This document shows, one piece after another, positions 27,380 to 36,403 of a stretch of 64,000 nt of DNA. Source of the DNA: Sphingomonas yabuuchiae (lineage in GTDB: Bacteria > Pseudomonadota > Alphaproteobacteria > Sphingomonadales > Sphingomonadaceae). Position 1 is the first letter of the stretch. Each line of letters opens with the position of its first letter. The translations under genes were made by a program, and so were the position numbers. The DNA lies in NCBI RefSeq assembly GCF_014199595.1, contig NZ_JACHNX010000009.1, forward strand, positions 1-64,000, given 5' to 3'. The notes beneath the pieces were generated by a model, which searched no databases, was not told the origin of the DNA, and saw nothing but the letters and a program-made list of their open reading frames with translations.

Positions 27380-28126
27380 ATGAAGCTGGATGTCGTCGCC
27401 ACCCTGCGGGATGCCTGGGCCCTGTTCCGCCGCGATCGCGCGCTGCTGATCCGGCTGTCCGCGCCCTTTCTGTTCTGGCCTGCCTTTGCGCTGGGGCTGC
27501 TGGTGCCCGCGCCCCCGCTGCCCGAGACCGAGGGCGGAGAGGCGACCGCGCGGGCCATGGCCTGGGTCGATTCGGTCGGGACCTGGGCAGGCCATTATGG
27601 CGGCTGGTATTTCGCCAGCTATGCGGTCGGCATGATCGGGACGGCGGCGATCCTGGCGCTGACGCTCGGCGGGCCGGTCACGGTCGGCGAGGCGCTGGGC
27701 CGCGCGCTCAGGATGGCGCCGCGCTTTCTGTTGGCGATGATCCTGGTCGCGCTGCCGGTGGGGGCGGGGATGCTACTCTACATCTTGCCGGGGCTGTATG
27801 TGGCCGGGCGGTTGCTGCTGGTCGGCCCGGTCCTGTTCGCCGAGCGGCGGATGCCTGCCATGGCGGCGCTGGCCCGTTCGGTGTCGCTGACGCGCGGTGC
27901 GGGCCTGTCGCTGGCGGCGCTGGCGTCCTGCACCTATCTGGGCGGCATGATCGCGGCCCAGCCCTTCCTCGCGCTGATCGACGTGGTGCAGGGCGACGGC
28001 GCGGGCAATCCGGTCGCGGTCGCCTTGCTCCAGGCCGGATCGGCGGCGGTGGCGATGGCGGCAGGGCTCGGCCAGGCGCTGGTGTCGGTCGCGGCCTATC
28101 GCCGACTGGTCAATCGCGCGGGCTGA
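27380..28126 (+). CDS. Polytopic membrane protein, paralogue 2
   Basis: A 248-residue protein with about six hydrophobic helices, starting MKLDVVATLRDAWALFRRDR. Near its C-terminus it has the same ALARSVSLTRGAGLSL amphipathic helix as the gene upstream, and both open with a similar cytosolic segment, which suggests tandem paralogues or subunits of one membrane complex. The ATG at 27380 follows the previous stop by 16 bp. Its last 17 bases overlap the convergent GNAT gene. No family could be named with confidence. Confidence 0.68.
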   Translation: MKLDVVATLRDAWALFRRDRALLIRLSAPFLFWPAFALGLLVPAPPLPETEGGEATARAMAWVDSVGTWAGHYGGWYFASYAVGMIGTAAILALTLGGPVTVGEALGRALRMAPRFLLAMILVALPVGAGMLLYILPGLYVAGRLLLVGPVLFAERRMPAMAALARSVSLTRGAGLSLAALASCTYLGGMIAAQPFLALIDVVQGDGAGNPVAVALLQAGSAAVAMAAGLGQALVSVAAYRRLVNRAG

Positions 28127-28703
28127 GCCGGGGGATTTGCGGTGCGGCGTCCTCGGGCAGGACGCCCAGCGTCCGTGGGTCGATAAACGTCTCGATTGCG
28201 CGCGACACGGCCACGAAGCCCTGCCTGCGATAGAAATTGAGCGCGGACGGGTGGTCGAGCGTGCAGGTATGCACCCACACCCGCTCGACCTTCGCGGTCC
28301 AGGCACGCATCAGCGCCTGAGCCATCAGCCAACGGCCATGGCCTTGCCCCGCCAGTTCGGGGATCAGCCCGAAATAGCCGATCTCGCACGCCCCCGCGAC
28401 GCGATGGTCGAGTTCGAGCAGCCCGACCTCGATCCCCGCCCGGTCGACGACGGCGAAGACCGAGACGGCGGGGTCGTGAATGATCGCGGTCAGCGTCGCA
28501 TCGTCCATCACCAGCCGCGAGAACCACAGCCAGGGCGCGCCGACGCGCGCGAACAGCGTGCGATACTTGGCCGGATCGGGCCTGGCCCAGGCGACCAGTT
28601 GCAGCGGCGAGCCGGGCATGGGGCGCGGCCTTGGCCGTTCGTGCATCTCCAGCGTGGTGACGATGGTGGCGATCTCGGCGGGGTCGACGGGGATCAGCGC
28701 CAC
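28110..28703 (-). CDS. GNAT family N-acetyltransferase
   Basis: A 197-residue acetyltransferase. The acetyl-CoA loop is ELAGQGHGRWLM (Q-x-H-G-R), preceded by IGYFGLIP and followed by HTCTLDHPSALNFYRRQGF, the classic GNAT C-terminal signature. It is followed by hemF 4 bp upstream on the same strand (hemF is transcribed first), so it is the last gene of a run. Its 3' end overlaps paralogue 2 by 17 bases. The substrate is unknown. Confidence 0.82.
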   Translation of the reverse strand: MALIPVDPAEIATIVTTLEMHERPRPRPMPGSPLQLVAWARPDPAKYRTLFARVGAPWLWFSRLVMDDATLTAIIHDPAVSVFAVVDRAGIEVGLLELDHRVAGACEIGYFGLIPELAGQGHGRWLMAQALMRAWTAKVERVWVHTCTLDHPSALNFYRRQGFVAVSRAIETFIDPRTLGVLPEDAAPQIPRLSPRD

Positions 28704-28707
28704 GGGC

Positions 28708-29568
28708 TTACTCCCACGTCGCCAGCGGCGGGAGGCTCATCAGGATCGCATCGATATTGCCGCCGGTCTTCAACCCGAACAACGTGCCCCGGTCATAGAC
28801 CAGGTTGAACTCGGCATAGCGCCCGCGCCACGCCAGCATCTGCGCGCGGTCGGCCTCGGTCGAGGGCAGGCCCATGCGCCGCCGGACGATGCGCGGGAAG
28901 ACGTCCAGAAACGCCTCGCCGACATCGCGGGTGAAGGCGAAATGACCGTCGAAATCGCCCTCCAGATGGTCGTAGAAGATGCCGCCCACGCCGCGATGCA
29001 CCTGGCGATGCGGGATGTAGAAATAGTCGTCGGCCCAGGCCTTGAACCGGGGGTAATGCTCCGGGTCATGCGTGTCGCACGCCGCCTTCAGCCGGGCGTG
29101 GAAGTCGGCGGTGTCTTCCGCGACGGGCAGCGGCGGATTGAGGTCCGCGCCGCCGCCGAACCAGCGCTTGGTCGTGGTCAGGAACCGCGTGTTCATATGG
29201 ACCGCTGGCACATGCGGGTTGGCCATATGCGCGACCAGGCTGATCCCCGTCGCCACGAAACGCGGATCGTCGCCAGCGCCGTGGATGGTCTTGGCGAATG
29301 GCCCCTCGAAGGTGCCGCCGACCGTGGAGACGTTGACGCCGACCTTTTCGAAGACCCGGCCCTTCATCACCCCGCGCATGCCGCCACCGCCGGGCTCGCC
29401 GCTGGGATCGGCACGGTCCCAGGCGGTGTATTGGAAGGCGGCGTCCGATCCCGCCTCACGCTCGATCGCCTCGAACTCGGCGCAGATCCGGTCCCGCAGG
29501 GACTCGAACCAGAGGCGGGCGGCGTCCTGCTCGGCGTCGAGCGCGATGTCGGGAGTACGGCTGTTCAT
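28708..29568 (-). CDS. hemF: Oxygen-dependent coproporphyrinogen III oxidase
   Basis: A 286-residue cytoplasmic enzyme that decarboxylates coproporphyrinogen III to protoporphyrinogen IX using oxygen. Conserved segments include GGGGMRGVMKGRVFEKVGVN, GISLVAHMANPHVPAVHMN, KRWFGGGADLNPP and the later WADDYFYIPHR and EFNLVYDRGT, all in the correct order. Length is close to the E. coli enzyme. It may share a transcript with trmL and apt upstream and with the GNAT gene downstream. Heme is needed for the bc1 cytochromes encoded farther upstream on the same strand. Confidence 0.95.
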   Translation of the reverse strand: MNSRTPDIALDAEQDAARLWFESLRDRICAEFEAIEREAGSDAAFQYTAWDRADPSGEPGGGGMRGVMKGRVFEKVGVNVSTVGGTFEGPFAKTIHGAGDDPRFVATGISLVAHMANPHVPAVHMNTRFLTTTKRWFGGGADLNPPLPVAEDTADFHARLKAACDTHDPEHYPRFKAWADDYFYIPHRQVHRGVGGIFYDHLEGDFDGHFAFTRDVGEAFLDVFPRIVRRRMGLPSTEADRAQMLAWRGRYAEFNLVYDRGTLFGLKTGGNIDAILMSLPPLATWE

Positions 29569-29602
29569 CGCGCGGCGTTCTGGGCGGGGGCGGGGGCCAG
29601 GG

Positions 29603-30058
29603 TCAACCGGGCATTTGGTCCCAACCGGTCTGGCGCCGCGCCTCGGCCAGCAGAATCCCGCCGGTGACCGCGACGTTGAGCGAGCGGACGCGGCTGCGCA
29701 TCGGCACGCGCACCCGGATATCGGCGGCGTCGTGCACCGCCTCCGGAACGCCAGCCCCCTCCGAACCGAGCAGGATCACATCGTCGGGATGGAACACCAT
29801 CTCGGGCAGCGGGATCGCACCCAGCGTCGTCGCCAGCACGATCCGCCCGCGCGTCGCGGCGCGGAACGCATCCCAGTCGGCATGGCGCATAACCTCGGCC
29901 ATGGCGGCATAATCCATCGCCGATCGGGCAAGCGCCCGGTCGGAATAGGGAAAGCCCATCGGCTCGATCAGGTCGACCGCGACGCCGAAACAGGTCGCGG
30001 TGCGGATCAGCGTGCCGACATTGCCCGCGATATCGGGCTCATGCAGCGCCAGGCGCAT
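29603..30058 (-). CDS. trmL: tRNA (cytidine(34)-2'-O)-methyltransferase TrmL
   Basis: A 151-residue SPOUT methyltransferase that modifies the wobble base of leucine tRNAs. The N-terminus MRLALHEPDIAGNVGTLIRT is typical, and the knot region reads ILLGSEGAGVPE near residue 105. The closing VRVPMRSRVRSLNVAVT binds the methyl donor. Its ATG overlaps the apt stop by one base (TGATG), so it is translationally coupled to apt, and 34 bp separate it from hemF. Confidence 0.9.
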   Translation of the reverse strand: MRLALHEPDIAGNVGTLIRTATCFGVAVDLIEPMGFPYSDRALARSAMDYAAMAEVMRHADWDAFRAATRGRIVLATTLGAIPLPEMVFHPDDVILLGSEGAGVPEAVHDAADIRVRVPMRSRVRSLNVAVTGGILLAEARRQTGWDQMPG

Positions 30059-30594
30059 CAGTGGCCGGGGAAGGACAGCAGCGCATCGACCGCGATGTCC
30101 TCCTTGCGCAGGGCATCGGCCCCGCCGAGATCGGGCAGGTCGACCAGGAACTGCGCCTGCTCGACCATACCGCCCGCCTTGCGGATCAGCCGGACGGCGG
30201 CGCGCGCGGTGCCGCCGGTGGCGATCAGGTCGTCGACCAGCAGCACGCGAGCGCCGGGGACCAGCGCATCCTCATGGATGGCGATGCGGTCTTGACCGTA
30301 TTCCAGCGCATAATCCTCCGCGATGGTCGCACCGGGCAGCTTGCCGTCCTTGCGGATCAGCAGCACGCCCGCCTTCAGCGGCACCGCAAGCGCGGCGGCG
30401 AAGATGAAGCCGCGCGCCTCGATCCCGGCGACCAGATCGACGGTCCCGCGTGTCGCGGCGGCCATCCGCTCGACCGTCTGCGCGAAACCCTTGGGGTCTA
30501 GCAGCAAGGTGGTGATGTCGCGGAACTGGATGCCGGGCTTGGGGAAATCCGGGATGGTGCGGATCAGGGATTTCAGGTCGTCATGGGCGCTCAT
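30058..30594 (-). CDS. apt: Adenine phosphoribosyltransferase
   Basis: A 178-residue purine salvage enzyme that makes AMP from adenine and PRPP. It begins with the family segment IRTIPDFPKPGIQFRDITTLL. The PRPP loop VLLVDDLIATGGTARAA is at about 120-136. Size and order are normal. It is the first gene of a run with trmL and hemF, and its stop is shared with the trmL start. Repeat A5 lies upstream. Confidence 0.95.
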   Translation of the reverse strand: MSAHDDLKSLIRTIPDFPKPGIQFRDITTLLLDPKGFAQTVERMAAATRGTVDLVAGIEARGFIFAAALAVPLKAGVLLIRKDGKLPGATIAEDYALEYGQDRIAIHEDALVPGARVLLVDDLIATGGTARAAVRLIRKAGGMVEQAQFLVDLPDLGGADALRKEDIAVDALLSFPGH

Positions 30595-30653
30595 GAGGGC
30601 GTCATGGGCCTGTGGGGCGCGGGGGTAAAGGGGGATGCCCGAACTCCACCACT

Positions 30654-30755
30654 TCCGTCAGCCCGAGCGAAGTCGAAGGCCAAAGGGAAGCCCGTTGCCA
30701 GGCGAGGTGGAGAGGGCAGGGCGTGGGCTTCGACTTCGCTCAGCCCGAACGGGGG
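30654..30755. repeat. REP-like inverted pair, family A, copy 5
   Basis: Arms CCGTCAGCCCGAGCGAAGTC and GGGCTTCGACTTCGCTCAGC. It lies between apt and the petABC terminator. Confidence 0.7.
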
Positions 30756-30790
30756 TTGAGATTGCCGGGGGGCAGGACGGAAAGGCCCAA

Positions 30791-30824
30791 TAAAACGGGC
30801 GGTTCCCTCGTCGGAAACCGCCCC
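30791..30824 (-). terminator. petABC terminator
   Basis: Minus strand GGGCGGTTTCC and GGGAACCGCCC pair (one G-U) and are followed by GTTTTATT. It lies 29 bp past the petC stop. Confidence 0.8.
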
Positions 30825-30852
30825 AGTTCTCTCACATCGGGCTTTCCCGATC

Positions 30853-31701
30853 TCAGTGTTTCACGTCGCGCCAGACATTCTGATACGCGCCCCAGGCGAG
30901 GAAGCAGAAGATCAGGATGAAGACGAACGCCCCGATTCCGGCCGCGTGACGCGATTCCAGCTTGGGCTCGGCGGTCCAGGTCAGGAAGGCGGCAACGTCC
31001 TTGGCCATCTGGTCGCGGCTGGCCAGCGTGCCATCGGCATATTGGACCTGCCCGTCCTGCGTCAGCGGCGGCGGCATCGCAATGTTCAGGTTTGCGAAAT
31101 AGGGGTTGTAGTGCAGCCCGGTCGGCGTCTTGGCGTCGGGGAACTTGCGCAGCAGCTCTGCGGGCTGCGGGCGATAGGCGTCGGGGCCGATCAGCGAGTA
31201 GATATAGTTGCCGCCGTCATGCCGCGCCTTGGCCATCAGCGACAGATCGGGCGGCAGCGCGTTGTTGTTCGCCGCGCGCGCCGCCACCTCGTTGGCGAAG
31301 GGCGAGGGGAAACGGTCGGCGGGGACGTTCTTGCGCGTCGTCGCCTCGCCCGTCTCCGGATTGATGCTCGGCTGTTCGATCACCCACTGGTTGGCGATCG
31401 CCTTCAGCTCGGGGTCGTTATAGCCCAGGTCCTTTAGGTCGCGGAACGCCACCAGCCGCAGCGAGTGGCAGGCCGCGCAGACCTCCTTATAGACCTGAAA
31501 CCCGCGCTGGAGCTGGCGGCGGTCGAAGCGGCCGAAAATGCCGTCCGACGCCAGATGCGCGGGCTTGGGGTGAAGGTGGAACTCCTCCTCGGCGGTGGGG
31601 GCTGGCGGCTCGGAGATGAGCCCCGAGACGCTGCCCCACAGCGCGATGGCGAGGACGAAGGTGAAGGCCGCCCCGACCAGGAATGCGATGCCACGAACCA
31701 T
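30853..31701 (-). CDS. petC: Cytochrome c1 of the bc1 complex
   Basis: A 282-residue subunit of ubiquinol-cytochrome c reductase facing the periplasm. The N-terminal membrane segment (about 5-30) is a signal anchor, the heme site is Cys75-Ala-Ala-Cys78-His79, and a C-terminal anchor (about 252-275, IGAFVFILIFCFLAWGAY) holds it in the membrane. The methionine ligand region PPPLTQDG lies in the middle. It is the last gene of petA-petB-petC and a terminator follows. Confidence 0.95.
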   Translation of the reverse strand: MVRGIAFLVGAAFTFVLAIALWGSVSGLISEPPAPTAEEEFHLHPKPAHLASDGIFGRFDRRQLQRGFQVYKEVCAACHSLRLVAFRDLKDLGYNDPELKAIANQWVIEQPSINPETGEATTRKNVPADRFPSPFANEVAARAANNNALPPDLSLMAKARHDGGNYIYSLIGPDAYRPQPAELLRKFPDAKTPTGLHYNPYFANLNIAMPPPLTQDGQVQYADGTLASRDQMAKDVAAFLTWTAEPKLESRHAAGIGAFVFILIFCFLAWGAYQNVWRDVKH

Positions 31702-31727
31702 GTTCAGCTATCCTCTTTCGGTTCGGG

Positions 31728-33011
31728 TCAGGCCAGGGCCGACTTGGTGGGTGCGGTCCCGCCATGCTTGGACAACACGGCTTCGGTGATCGAATGGGGC
31801 AGCGGCGCGGGGCGCTCCGTCCGGGCGATCCAGGGCAGGATCACCAGGAAGTGGAGGAAATAATAGGCCGCCGTGATCTGGCTGAGGATGATGAAGAAGG
31901 GCGTCGCGGGCGAACCGCCGCACCAGCCGAGCAGCAGCACGTCGACCACCAGCACCCAGAAGGCGACCCGCGCCTTGGGCCGGAAATTGTTCGACCGCAC
32001 CGGCGAACTGTCCAGCCAGGGGAGGAAGAACAGCAGCAGGATCGACCCGAACATCGCTAGCACACCCCACAGCTTGGCGGGCAGGATGAAGTCGGCGGTG
32101 AAGGCGCGCAGGATCGCGTAGAAGGGCCAGAAATACCATTCGGGCACGATATGCGCCGGCGTCGAGAGCGGATTGGCCGGGATATAATTGTCCGGATGGC
32201 CCAGATAATTGGGGAAGAAGAACAGCAGCCCCGCGAAGACCAGCAGGAAGACGCCCAGCCCGACCGCATCCTTGGCGGTGTAATAGGGGTGGAAGGGCAC
32301 GGTATCCTGCTCGCCCTTCACGTCCACACCGGTCGGGTTGTTCGAGCCGGGAATGTGCAGCGCCCAGATGTGCAGGATGATGACGCCCGCAATCACGAAG
32401 GGCAGCAGATAGTGGAGCGAGAAGAAGCGGTTCAGCGCGGCATTGTCCGGCGCGAACCCGCCGAGCAGCCAGATGCGGATGGTATCGCCGACCACCGGGA
32501 TCGCCGAGAAGAAGCCGGTGATGACCTGCGCGCCCCAGAAGCTCATCTGCCCCCAGGGGAGCACATAGCCCATGAACGCGGTCGCCATCATCAGGAGGAA
32601 GATGACCACGCCGAGCAGCCACACCATCTCGCGCGGGGCCTTGTAGGACCCGTAATAGAGGCCGCGGAAGATATGGGTGTAGACGACGATGAAGAACATC
32701 GACGCGCCGTTGGCGTGGGCATAGCGCAGGAACCAGCCCGAATTCACGTCGCGCATGATGCTTTCGACCGAGTCGAAGGCGACGCCCGCATTGGCGGCAT
32801 AGTGCATCGCCAGCACGACGCCGGTGATGATCTGGATGGCGAGCGCGGCACCGGCCAGCACGCCGAAATTCCAGAAGTAATTCAGGTTGCGCGGCACCGG
32901 ATAGCCCGCGCCCACGGCGTTGTAGACGAGGCGCGGCAGCGGCAGCTTCTCGTCCAGCCAGCGCATGACCGGCTGCTTCGGCTGATAATGTTTGGCCCAG
33001 GGAAAGCTCAT
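31728..33011 (-). CDS. petB: Cytochrome b of the bc1 complex
   Basis: A 427-residue eight-helix subunit that carries two b hemes and both quinone sites. It contains the [15 protein letters not shown] region after helix A, the heme ligand histidines in helices B and D ([21 protein letters not shown]), and the Qo motif PEWYF. It lies between petA (14 bp gap) and petC. Full length relative to proteobacterial cytochrome b (about 400-430). Confidence 0.96.
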   Translation of the reverse strand: MSFPWAKHYQPKQPVMRWLDEKLPLPRLVYNAVGAGYPVPRNLNYFWNFGVLAGAALAIQIITGVVLAMHYAANAGVAFDSVESIMRDVNSGWFLRYAHANGASMFFIVVYTHIFRGLYYGSYKAPREMVWLLGVVIFLLMMATAFMGYVLPWGQMSFWGAQVITGFFSAIPVVGDTIRIWLLGGFAPDNAALNRFFSLHYLLPFVIAGVIILHIWALHIPGSNNPTGVDVKGEQDTVPFHPYYTAKDAVGLGVFLLVFAGLLFFFPNYLGHPDNYIPANPLSTPAHIVPEWYFWPFYAILRAFTADFILPAKLWGVLAMFGSILLLFFLPWLDSSPVRSNNFRPKARVAFWVLVVDVLLLGWCGGSPATPFFIILSQITAAYYFLHFLVILPWIARTERPAPLPHSITEAVLSKHGGTAPTKSALA

Positions 33012-33025
33012 CTCTCGGGTCTCCC

Positions 33026-33619
33026 TTATGCGGCCACGCCGACCGTGACGGTCGTGTCGGTGTCGAATTTATACTCGGGAACCAGCAGGTTCAGCGGCGC
33101 CGGGCCCTTTCGGATACGCGCGGCGGTGTCATAGGCAGAGCCGTGGCAGGGGCAGAAATAGCCGCCATAAGGCCCCTTGTTCTCGCCCTCGCCAGCACCC
33201 AGCGGCACGCAGCCCAGATGGGTGCAGACGCCCAGCGTGATCAGCCAGTTCGTCTTGCCCGGCTTGGTCCGCTCCGCCAGCGTCTGCGGATCGCGCAGTT
33301 CGGACAGCGGCACGGCGTTGGCCTCGGCGATTTCCTTGGGCGTCAGGTTGCGGACGAACAGCGGCTGCTTGCGGAAGCTGGCCTTGATCGCCTGTCCGGG
33401 GGCGATCTTGGACAGGTCGATCTCGGTGGTGGACTGGGCGAGAACGTCGGCCGACGGGTTCATCTGGTTGATGAGCGGCAGGACGATCGCCAGTGCGCCC
33501 ACGCCCGCAAAGGATACGGCGGCGACATTGATGAAGTCGCGGCGACGGGGATCATGGACCTCTTCGTGGAATGGCTCCGGCGCCTCGCCGGGGGGTACGG
33601 TGTTCTCCGTCATCGCCAT
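33026..33619 (-). CDS. petA: Rieske iron-sulfur subunit of the bc1 complex
   Basis: A 197-residue subunit that takes electrons from quinol to cytochrome c1. A twin-arginine-like [12 protein letters not shown] precedes its single membrane anchor (about 37-56), so it is likely Tat-exported. The 2Fe-2S ligands lie in CTHLGC and CPCHGSAYD. The ATG at 33619 is chosen for the upstream AGGAC, and the next ATG two codons later is also possible. First gene of the petABC operon, divergent from the gene at 33922. Confidence 0.95.
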   Translation of the reverse strand: MAMTENTVPPGEAPEPFHEEVHDPRRRDFINVAAVSFAGVGALAIVLPLINQMNPSADVLAQSTTEIDLSKIAPGQAIKASFRKQPLFVRNLTPKEIAEANAVPLSELRDPQTLAERTKPGKTNWLITLGVCTHLGCVPLGAGEGENKGPYGGYFCPCHGSAYDTAARIRKGPAPLNLLVPEYKFDTDTTVTVGVAA

Positions 33620-33921
33620 TCGTCCTGTCCCTCCACCTTCGCTCGCGTTCGACACGATACGCTTTCGACGGTCGTGCCGGATTGCCCCCGGTCATGCGCC
33701 GCCTGTCCCAAGCCCGTCCTTGATGAACGGTGCGTCAGGTTAGCCTTGCTTGACCGGCTTTGCCAATCCCCTTTGGCCAGATGGCGCCCGACCGTTCAGT
33801 AGCCGTGCAGGCGGCAGGGCGCAGGAACCACCTTTCGCGCTGCGGGGTTGACCGCTGATCGCCACGGATGACGGACCCCTGCCGCACCCGCTCAGCCTGG
33901 ATCAGGGGCATGGAGAGGATG
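33620..33921. other. Divergent intergenic region, petA and lipoprotein promoters
   Basis: The petA and lipoprotein genes diverge from this 302-bp gap, so both promoters must lie here. A TTGACC is visible at about 33848 on the plus strand, but no convincing -10 was seen. No palindromic repeat of the three families occurs in it. Confidence 0.4.
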
Positions 33922-34440
33922 ATGACCCTGAAAAAGATGGGCTGGGCCACGGCCCTTGCGGCCGGTCTGCTGGCGCTTGGCGGGTGCGCCGATGGCTATG
34001 GCTATGGCTATAGCGGTGTGTCGGTGGGCGCGGGTTATGGTGGCGGATACGCGCCGGGCTATTATGGCGGCGGCTATGGCGGTTACGGTTACGCCCCGTC
34101 CTATTTCGGCTGGTATGACGACTTCTATTATCCGGGCACCGGCGTCTATGTTTACGACCGGTATCGCCGTCCGTTCCGCTGGAATGACGGCCAGCGCGCC
34201 TATTGGGAAGGGCGCCGCGATGCGTGGCGCGGCGGGGCGATCCGGGATCAGTGGCGCGGCTGGGGCCGGGGCGGCTGGCGTGGACCGGTGCCCGGAGTGG
34301 CTCCTGCGCCCGGCGGCTGGCGCGGCAATCCCGGCCGGTGGCGCGGCGGCGAGGGCGTTCGCCCGACTCCGTCCGCGCCGCGTCCCGGCGGCTGGCGTGG
34401 CGGCCGACCGGGAGGACGCGGCGGGCGCGGTCAGCGTTAA
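33922..34440 (+). CDS. Gly/Tyr/Arg-rich lipoprotein
   Basis: A 172-residue predicted lipoprotein: MTLKKMGWATALAAGLLALGG is followed by a cysteine at the LGGC lipobox. The mature part opens with Gly/Tyr repeats (YGYGYSGVSVGAGYGGGYAP), then a central region (RYRRPFRWNDGQRAYWEGRR) and a tail of repeated GGWRG units rich in Arg, Gly and Pro. It has the composition of RGG proteins but is in the envelope, so nucleic-acid binding is not assumed. The GGAG six bases before the ATG at 33922 supports this start over earlier ATGs. Its stop begins the 27-bp minisatellite. Confidence 0.72.
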   Translation: MTLKKMGWATALAAGLLALGGCADGYGYGYSGVSVGAGYGGGYAPGYYGGGYGGYGYAPSYFGWYDDFYYPGTGVYVYDRYRRPFRWNDGQRAYWEGRRDAWRGGAIRDQWRGWGRGGWRGPVPGVAPAPGGWRGNPGRWRGGEGVRPTPSAPRPGGWRGGRPGGRGGRGQR

Positions 34441-34564
34441 CCGGCCTGCGGGCGGGCCCCGCGTTAACCGGCCTGCGGGCGGGCCCCGCGTTAACCGGCC
34501 TGCGGGCGGGCCCCGCGTTAACCGGCCTGCGGGCGGGCCCCGCGTTAACCGGCTTGCGGGCGGG
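34436..34564. repeat. 27-bp tandem repeat with palindromic stops
   Basis: Four exact copies of a 27-bp unit start at 34436, 34463, 34490 and 34517, and a fifth partial copy (21 bp, one C-to-T change) starts at 34544. Each unit begins GTTAACCGGC and continues TGCGGGCGGGCCCCGC. GTTAAC holds a TAA on both strands. The first copy supplies the stop of the upstream lipoprotein, and the last one the stop and final codons of the MaoC gene. Confidence 0.95.
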
Positions 34565-34997
34565 TGCGAATCATGACGGTGGGGCGCATCGTCATGACCG
34601 GGACATCGTGCTGATTGAGCACGGTCCAGCGGCTGATGACGAAGCCCATCTCCGGGCGACTGGCGGACGCCCGCACCTCCAGCACCTCCGCTTCGCAATG
34701 GAGCGTGTCGCCGGGAAAGACGGGCCTTGTCCAGCGCAGCTCGTCGACACCGGGCGAGCCGATGCTCTGGAAGCCGGTGTCGCGGAAATGCTCGACGATC
34801 ATCGCCATCGCCATCGACGCGGTGTGCCAGCCGCTGGCCGACAGCCGCCCGAAATGGGTGGCGGCGGCGGCTTCGTCGGACAGGTGAAAAGGCTGGGGAT
34901 CGTAGCGCTGGGCAAAGGCGATGACCTCGTCCCGCTCCACCTTGTACGCGCCGAACCGCGATACGTCGCCGACCGCGACATCCTCCAGCCAGATCAT
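34545..34997 (-). CDS. MaoC family dehydratase
   Basis: A 150-residue hotdog-fold protein of the MaoC/enoyl-CoA hydratase family. Conserved residues are in VERDEVIAFAQRYDPQPFH, where Asp and His of D-P-x-x-x-H form the catalytic pair, followed by SGWHTASMAMAMIVEH and GVDELRWTRPVFPGDTL. The likely substrate is an enoyl- or hydroxyacyl-CoA, but this is not shown by sequence. Its last codons and stop lie in the tandem repeat, so the stop is one of several identical ones. The phosphodiesterase gene is 12 bp upstream. Confidence 0.88.
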   Translation of the reverse strand: MIWLEDVAVGDVSRFGAYKVERDEVIAFAQRYDPQPFHLSDEAAAATHFGRLSASGWHTASMAMAMIVEHFRDTGFQSIGSPGVDELRWTRPVFPGDTLHCEAEVLEVRASASRPEMGFVISRWTVLNQHDVPVMTMRPTVMIRTRPQAG

Positions 34998-35009
34998 CCT
35001 CTCGTCTCC

Positions 35010-36323
35010 TTAACGTCGCAACGCGCGGCGGAACGGCGCGTCGTTGCCGTCCAGCCCCTGGCCCGGCGGCAGGCCGATCAGGTCGCGCAACAAGGGTGCA
35101 ACGTCGACATTGGCGAATGGTGCCAGCCGCACCCCCGACCGGAAGGCCGGGCCATTGGCGATGAACAGCGCGGCCATGGTCGGATCTTCATGGTCATAGC
35201 CGTGCATCCCCCCGACAAAGGGTTTGTCCGGCGCCTTCGGCTCGATCATCCATCCGGCATCGGCGAGACAAAAATAGGGTGCGATGCGGGGATTGCGTCC
35301 ATAATGGAAACGCGCCGGAATCTCGCTCTTGCGCCAGCAGGTCATGTGGCCGCGCCGACCCAGCAGGCGCGCCTCCAGCGCGGCTTCGCGTCCCGGCTTG
35401 GCGGTGATCGAGGCGAAGGGGCCGTCGTCGCTGAGATCGTAATCGGCCGGGTTCAGCAACTGGTCGAGCGCGATCACCCGGTCGCTCGACGTCGCGGCCA
35501 TGCCGTGATCGGCCACGACCAGCAGGTTGGCGGGCTGGTGCAATTCGGCAAGGCCCGCCACCAGCTGTCCGATCGCCACATCGGCCTTGGCGATGGCGGC
35601 GTTCACGCCCGGAGCGTCGGGGCCAACTTCATGCCCGGCAATATCCACCTCGTCGATATAGAGGGTGAGGAAGCGGGGACGCGTGGCGGCCGGACGACGC
35701 AGCCAGTCGATGAGCGCATCGACCCGCTGACGGTCGGACACGGCCGAGTTGTACGCCTGCCAGTCATGCGGGCGGAGGCCGCCCGTAACGGTGTGATGGA
35801 TGTCGTCGTGCAGAACGCCGCCCCAGCCGACGGTGGAACCTGGCCAGAACATGGTGGCGGTGGGGATGCCCGCCTTTTCCGCCGTGACCCAGATCGGCTC
35901 GGCGGCGTCCCACCAATAGGGCTGCTCCGACGACATGGTGAAGCGTTCGCCCGGATGCGTCGGATCGGTGAAGCTGTTGGAGACGATGCCGTGGCGATCG
36001 GGAACCAGCCCCGTCACCAGCGTCCAATGGTTGGGAAAGGTCTTGGACGGAAAGGACGGCCGCATCGGTGCGCTCACGCCACCCGCCGCCAGCCGCGACA
36101 GATTGGGGGTGATACCCCGTTGCAGATAATCGGCACGGAACCCGTCGATCGATACCAGGATCGTGACCGGTGCGCGTTCGTCCTGCATCGGGGCAGCGGG
36201 CGCAGCACCCGTCATGGCGGCGGGTGCAGCGTTCGTCACCGGGGGCAGGGCGGGCGGGTTGTAGGGATAGGCGCAACCGCCCAGCAGGGCGAGCGCAAGG
36301 GCGGCGAGGGGGAGTCGGATCAC
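35010..36323 (-). CDS. Ectonucleotide pyrophosphatase/phosphodiesterase family lipoprotein
   Basis: A 437-residue type I phosphodiesterase of the alkaline phosphatase superfamily. It starts with GTG at 36323 and has a lipobox with Cys17 (LLGGCAYP), so it is lipid-anchored and faces the periplasm. Metal and nucleophile residues are Asp60 (ILVSIDGFRADY) and Thr95 (PSFPSKTFPNHW), with later GVVADHGM and IAGHEVGPD metal-binding segments. It may hydrolyse nucleotides or lysophospholipids. It is followed 12 bp downstream by the MaoC gene. Confidence 0.9.
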   Translation of the reverse strand: MIRLPLAALALALLGGCAYPYNPPALPPVTNAAPAAMTGAAPAAPMQDERAPVTILVSIDGFRADYLQRGITPNLSRLAAGGVSAPMRPSFPSKTFPNHWTLVTGLVPDRHGIVSNSFTDPTHPGERFTMSSEQPYWWDAAEPIWVTAEKAGIPTATMFWPGSTVGWGGVLHDDIHHTVTGGLRPHDWQAYNSAVSDRQRVDALIDWLRRPAATRPRFLTLYIDEVDIAGHEVGPDAPGVNAAIAKADVAIGQLVAGLAELHQPANLLVVADHGMAATSSDRVIALDQLLNPADYDLSDDGPFASITAKPGREAALEARLLGRRGHMTCWRKSEIPARFHYGRNPRIAPYFCLADAGWMIEPKAPDKPFVGGMHGYDHEDPTMAALFIANGPAFRSGVRLAPFANVDVAPLLRDLIGLPPGQGLDGNDAPFRRALRR

Positions 36324-36403
36324 GGGAGGGACAGTCCTTTCGGATCAGCCCGATAGCGCCGCAATATGACACTGGCGAGTGGAAGCTGCCGCCCTGTGCA
36401 GGG

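Noticed and set aside
29490..29515. A GGTTCGAGTCC T-loop-like sequence on the minus strand, as in tRNA
   Set aside because: It lies inside hemF in the correct coding frame, and no acceptor or anticodon stem fits around it.
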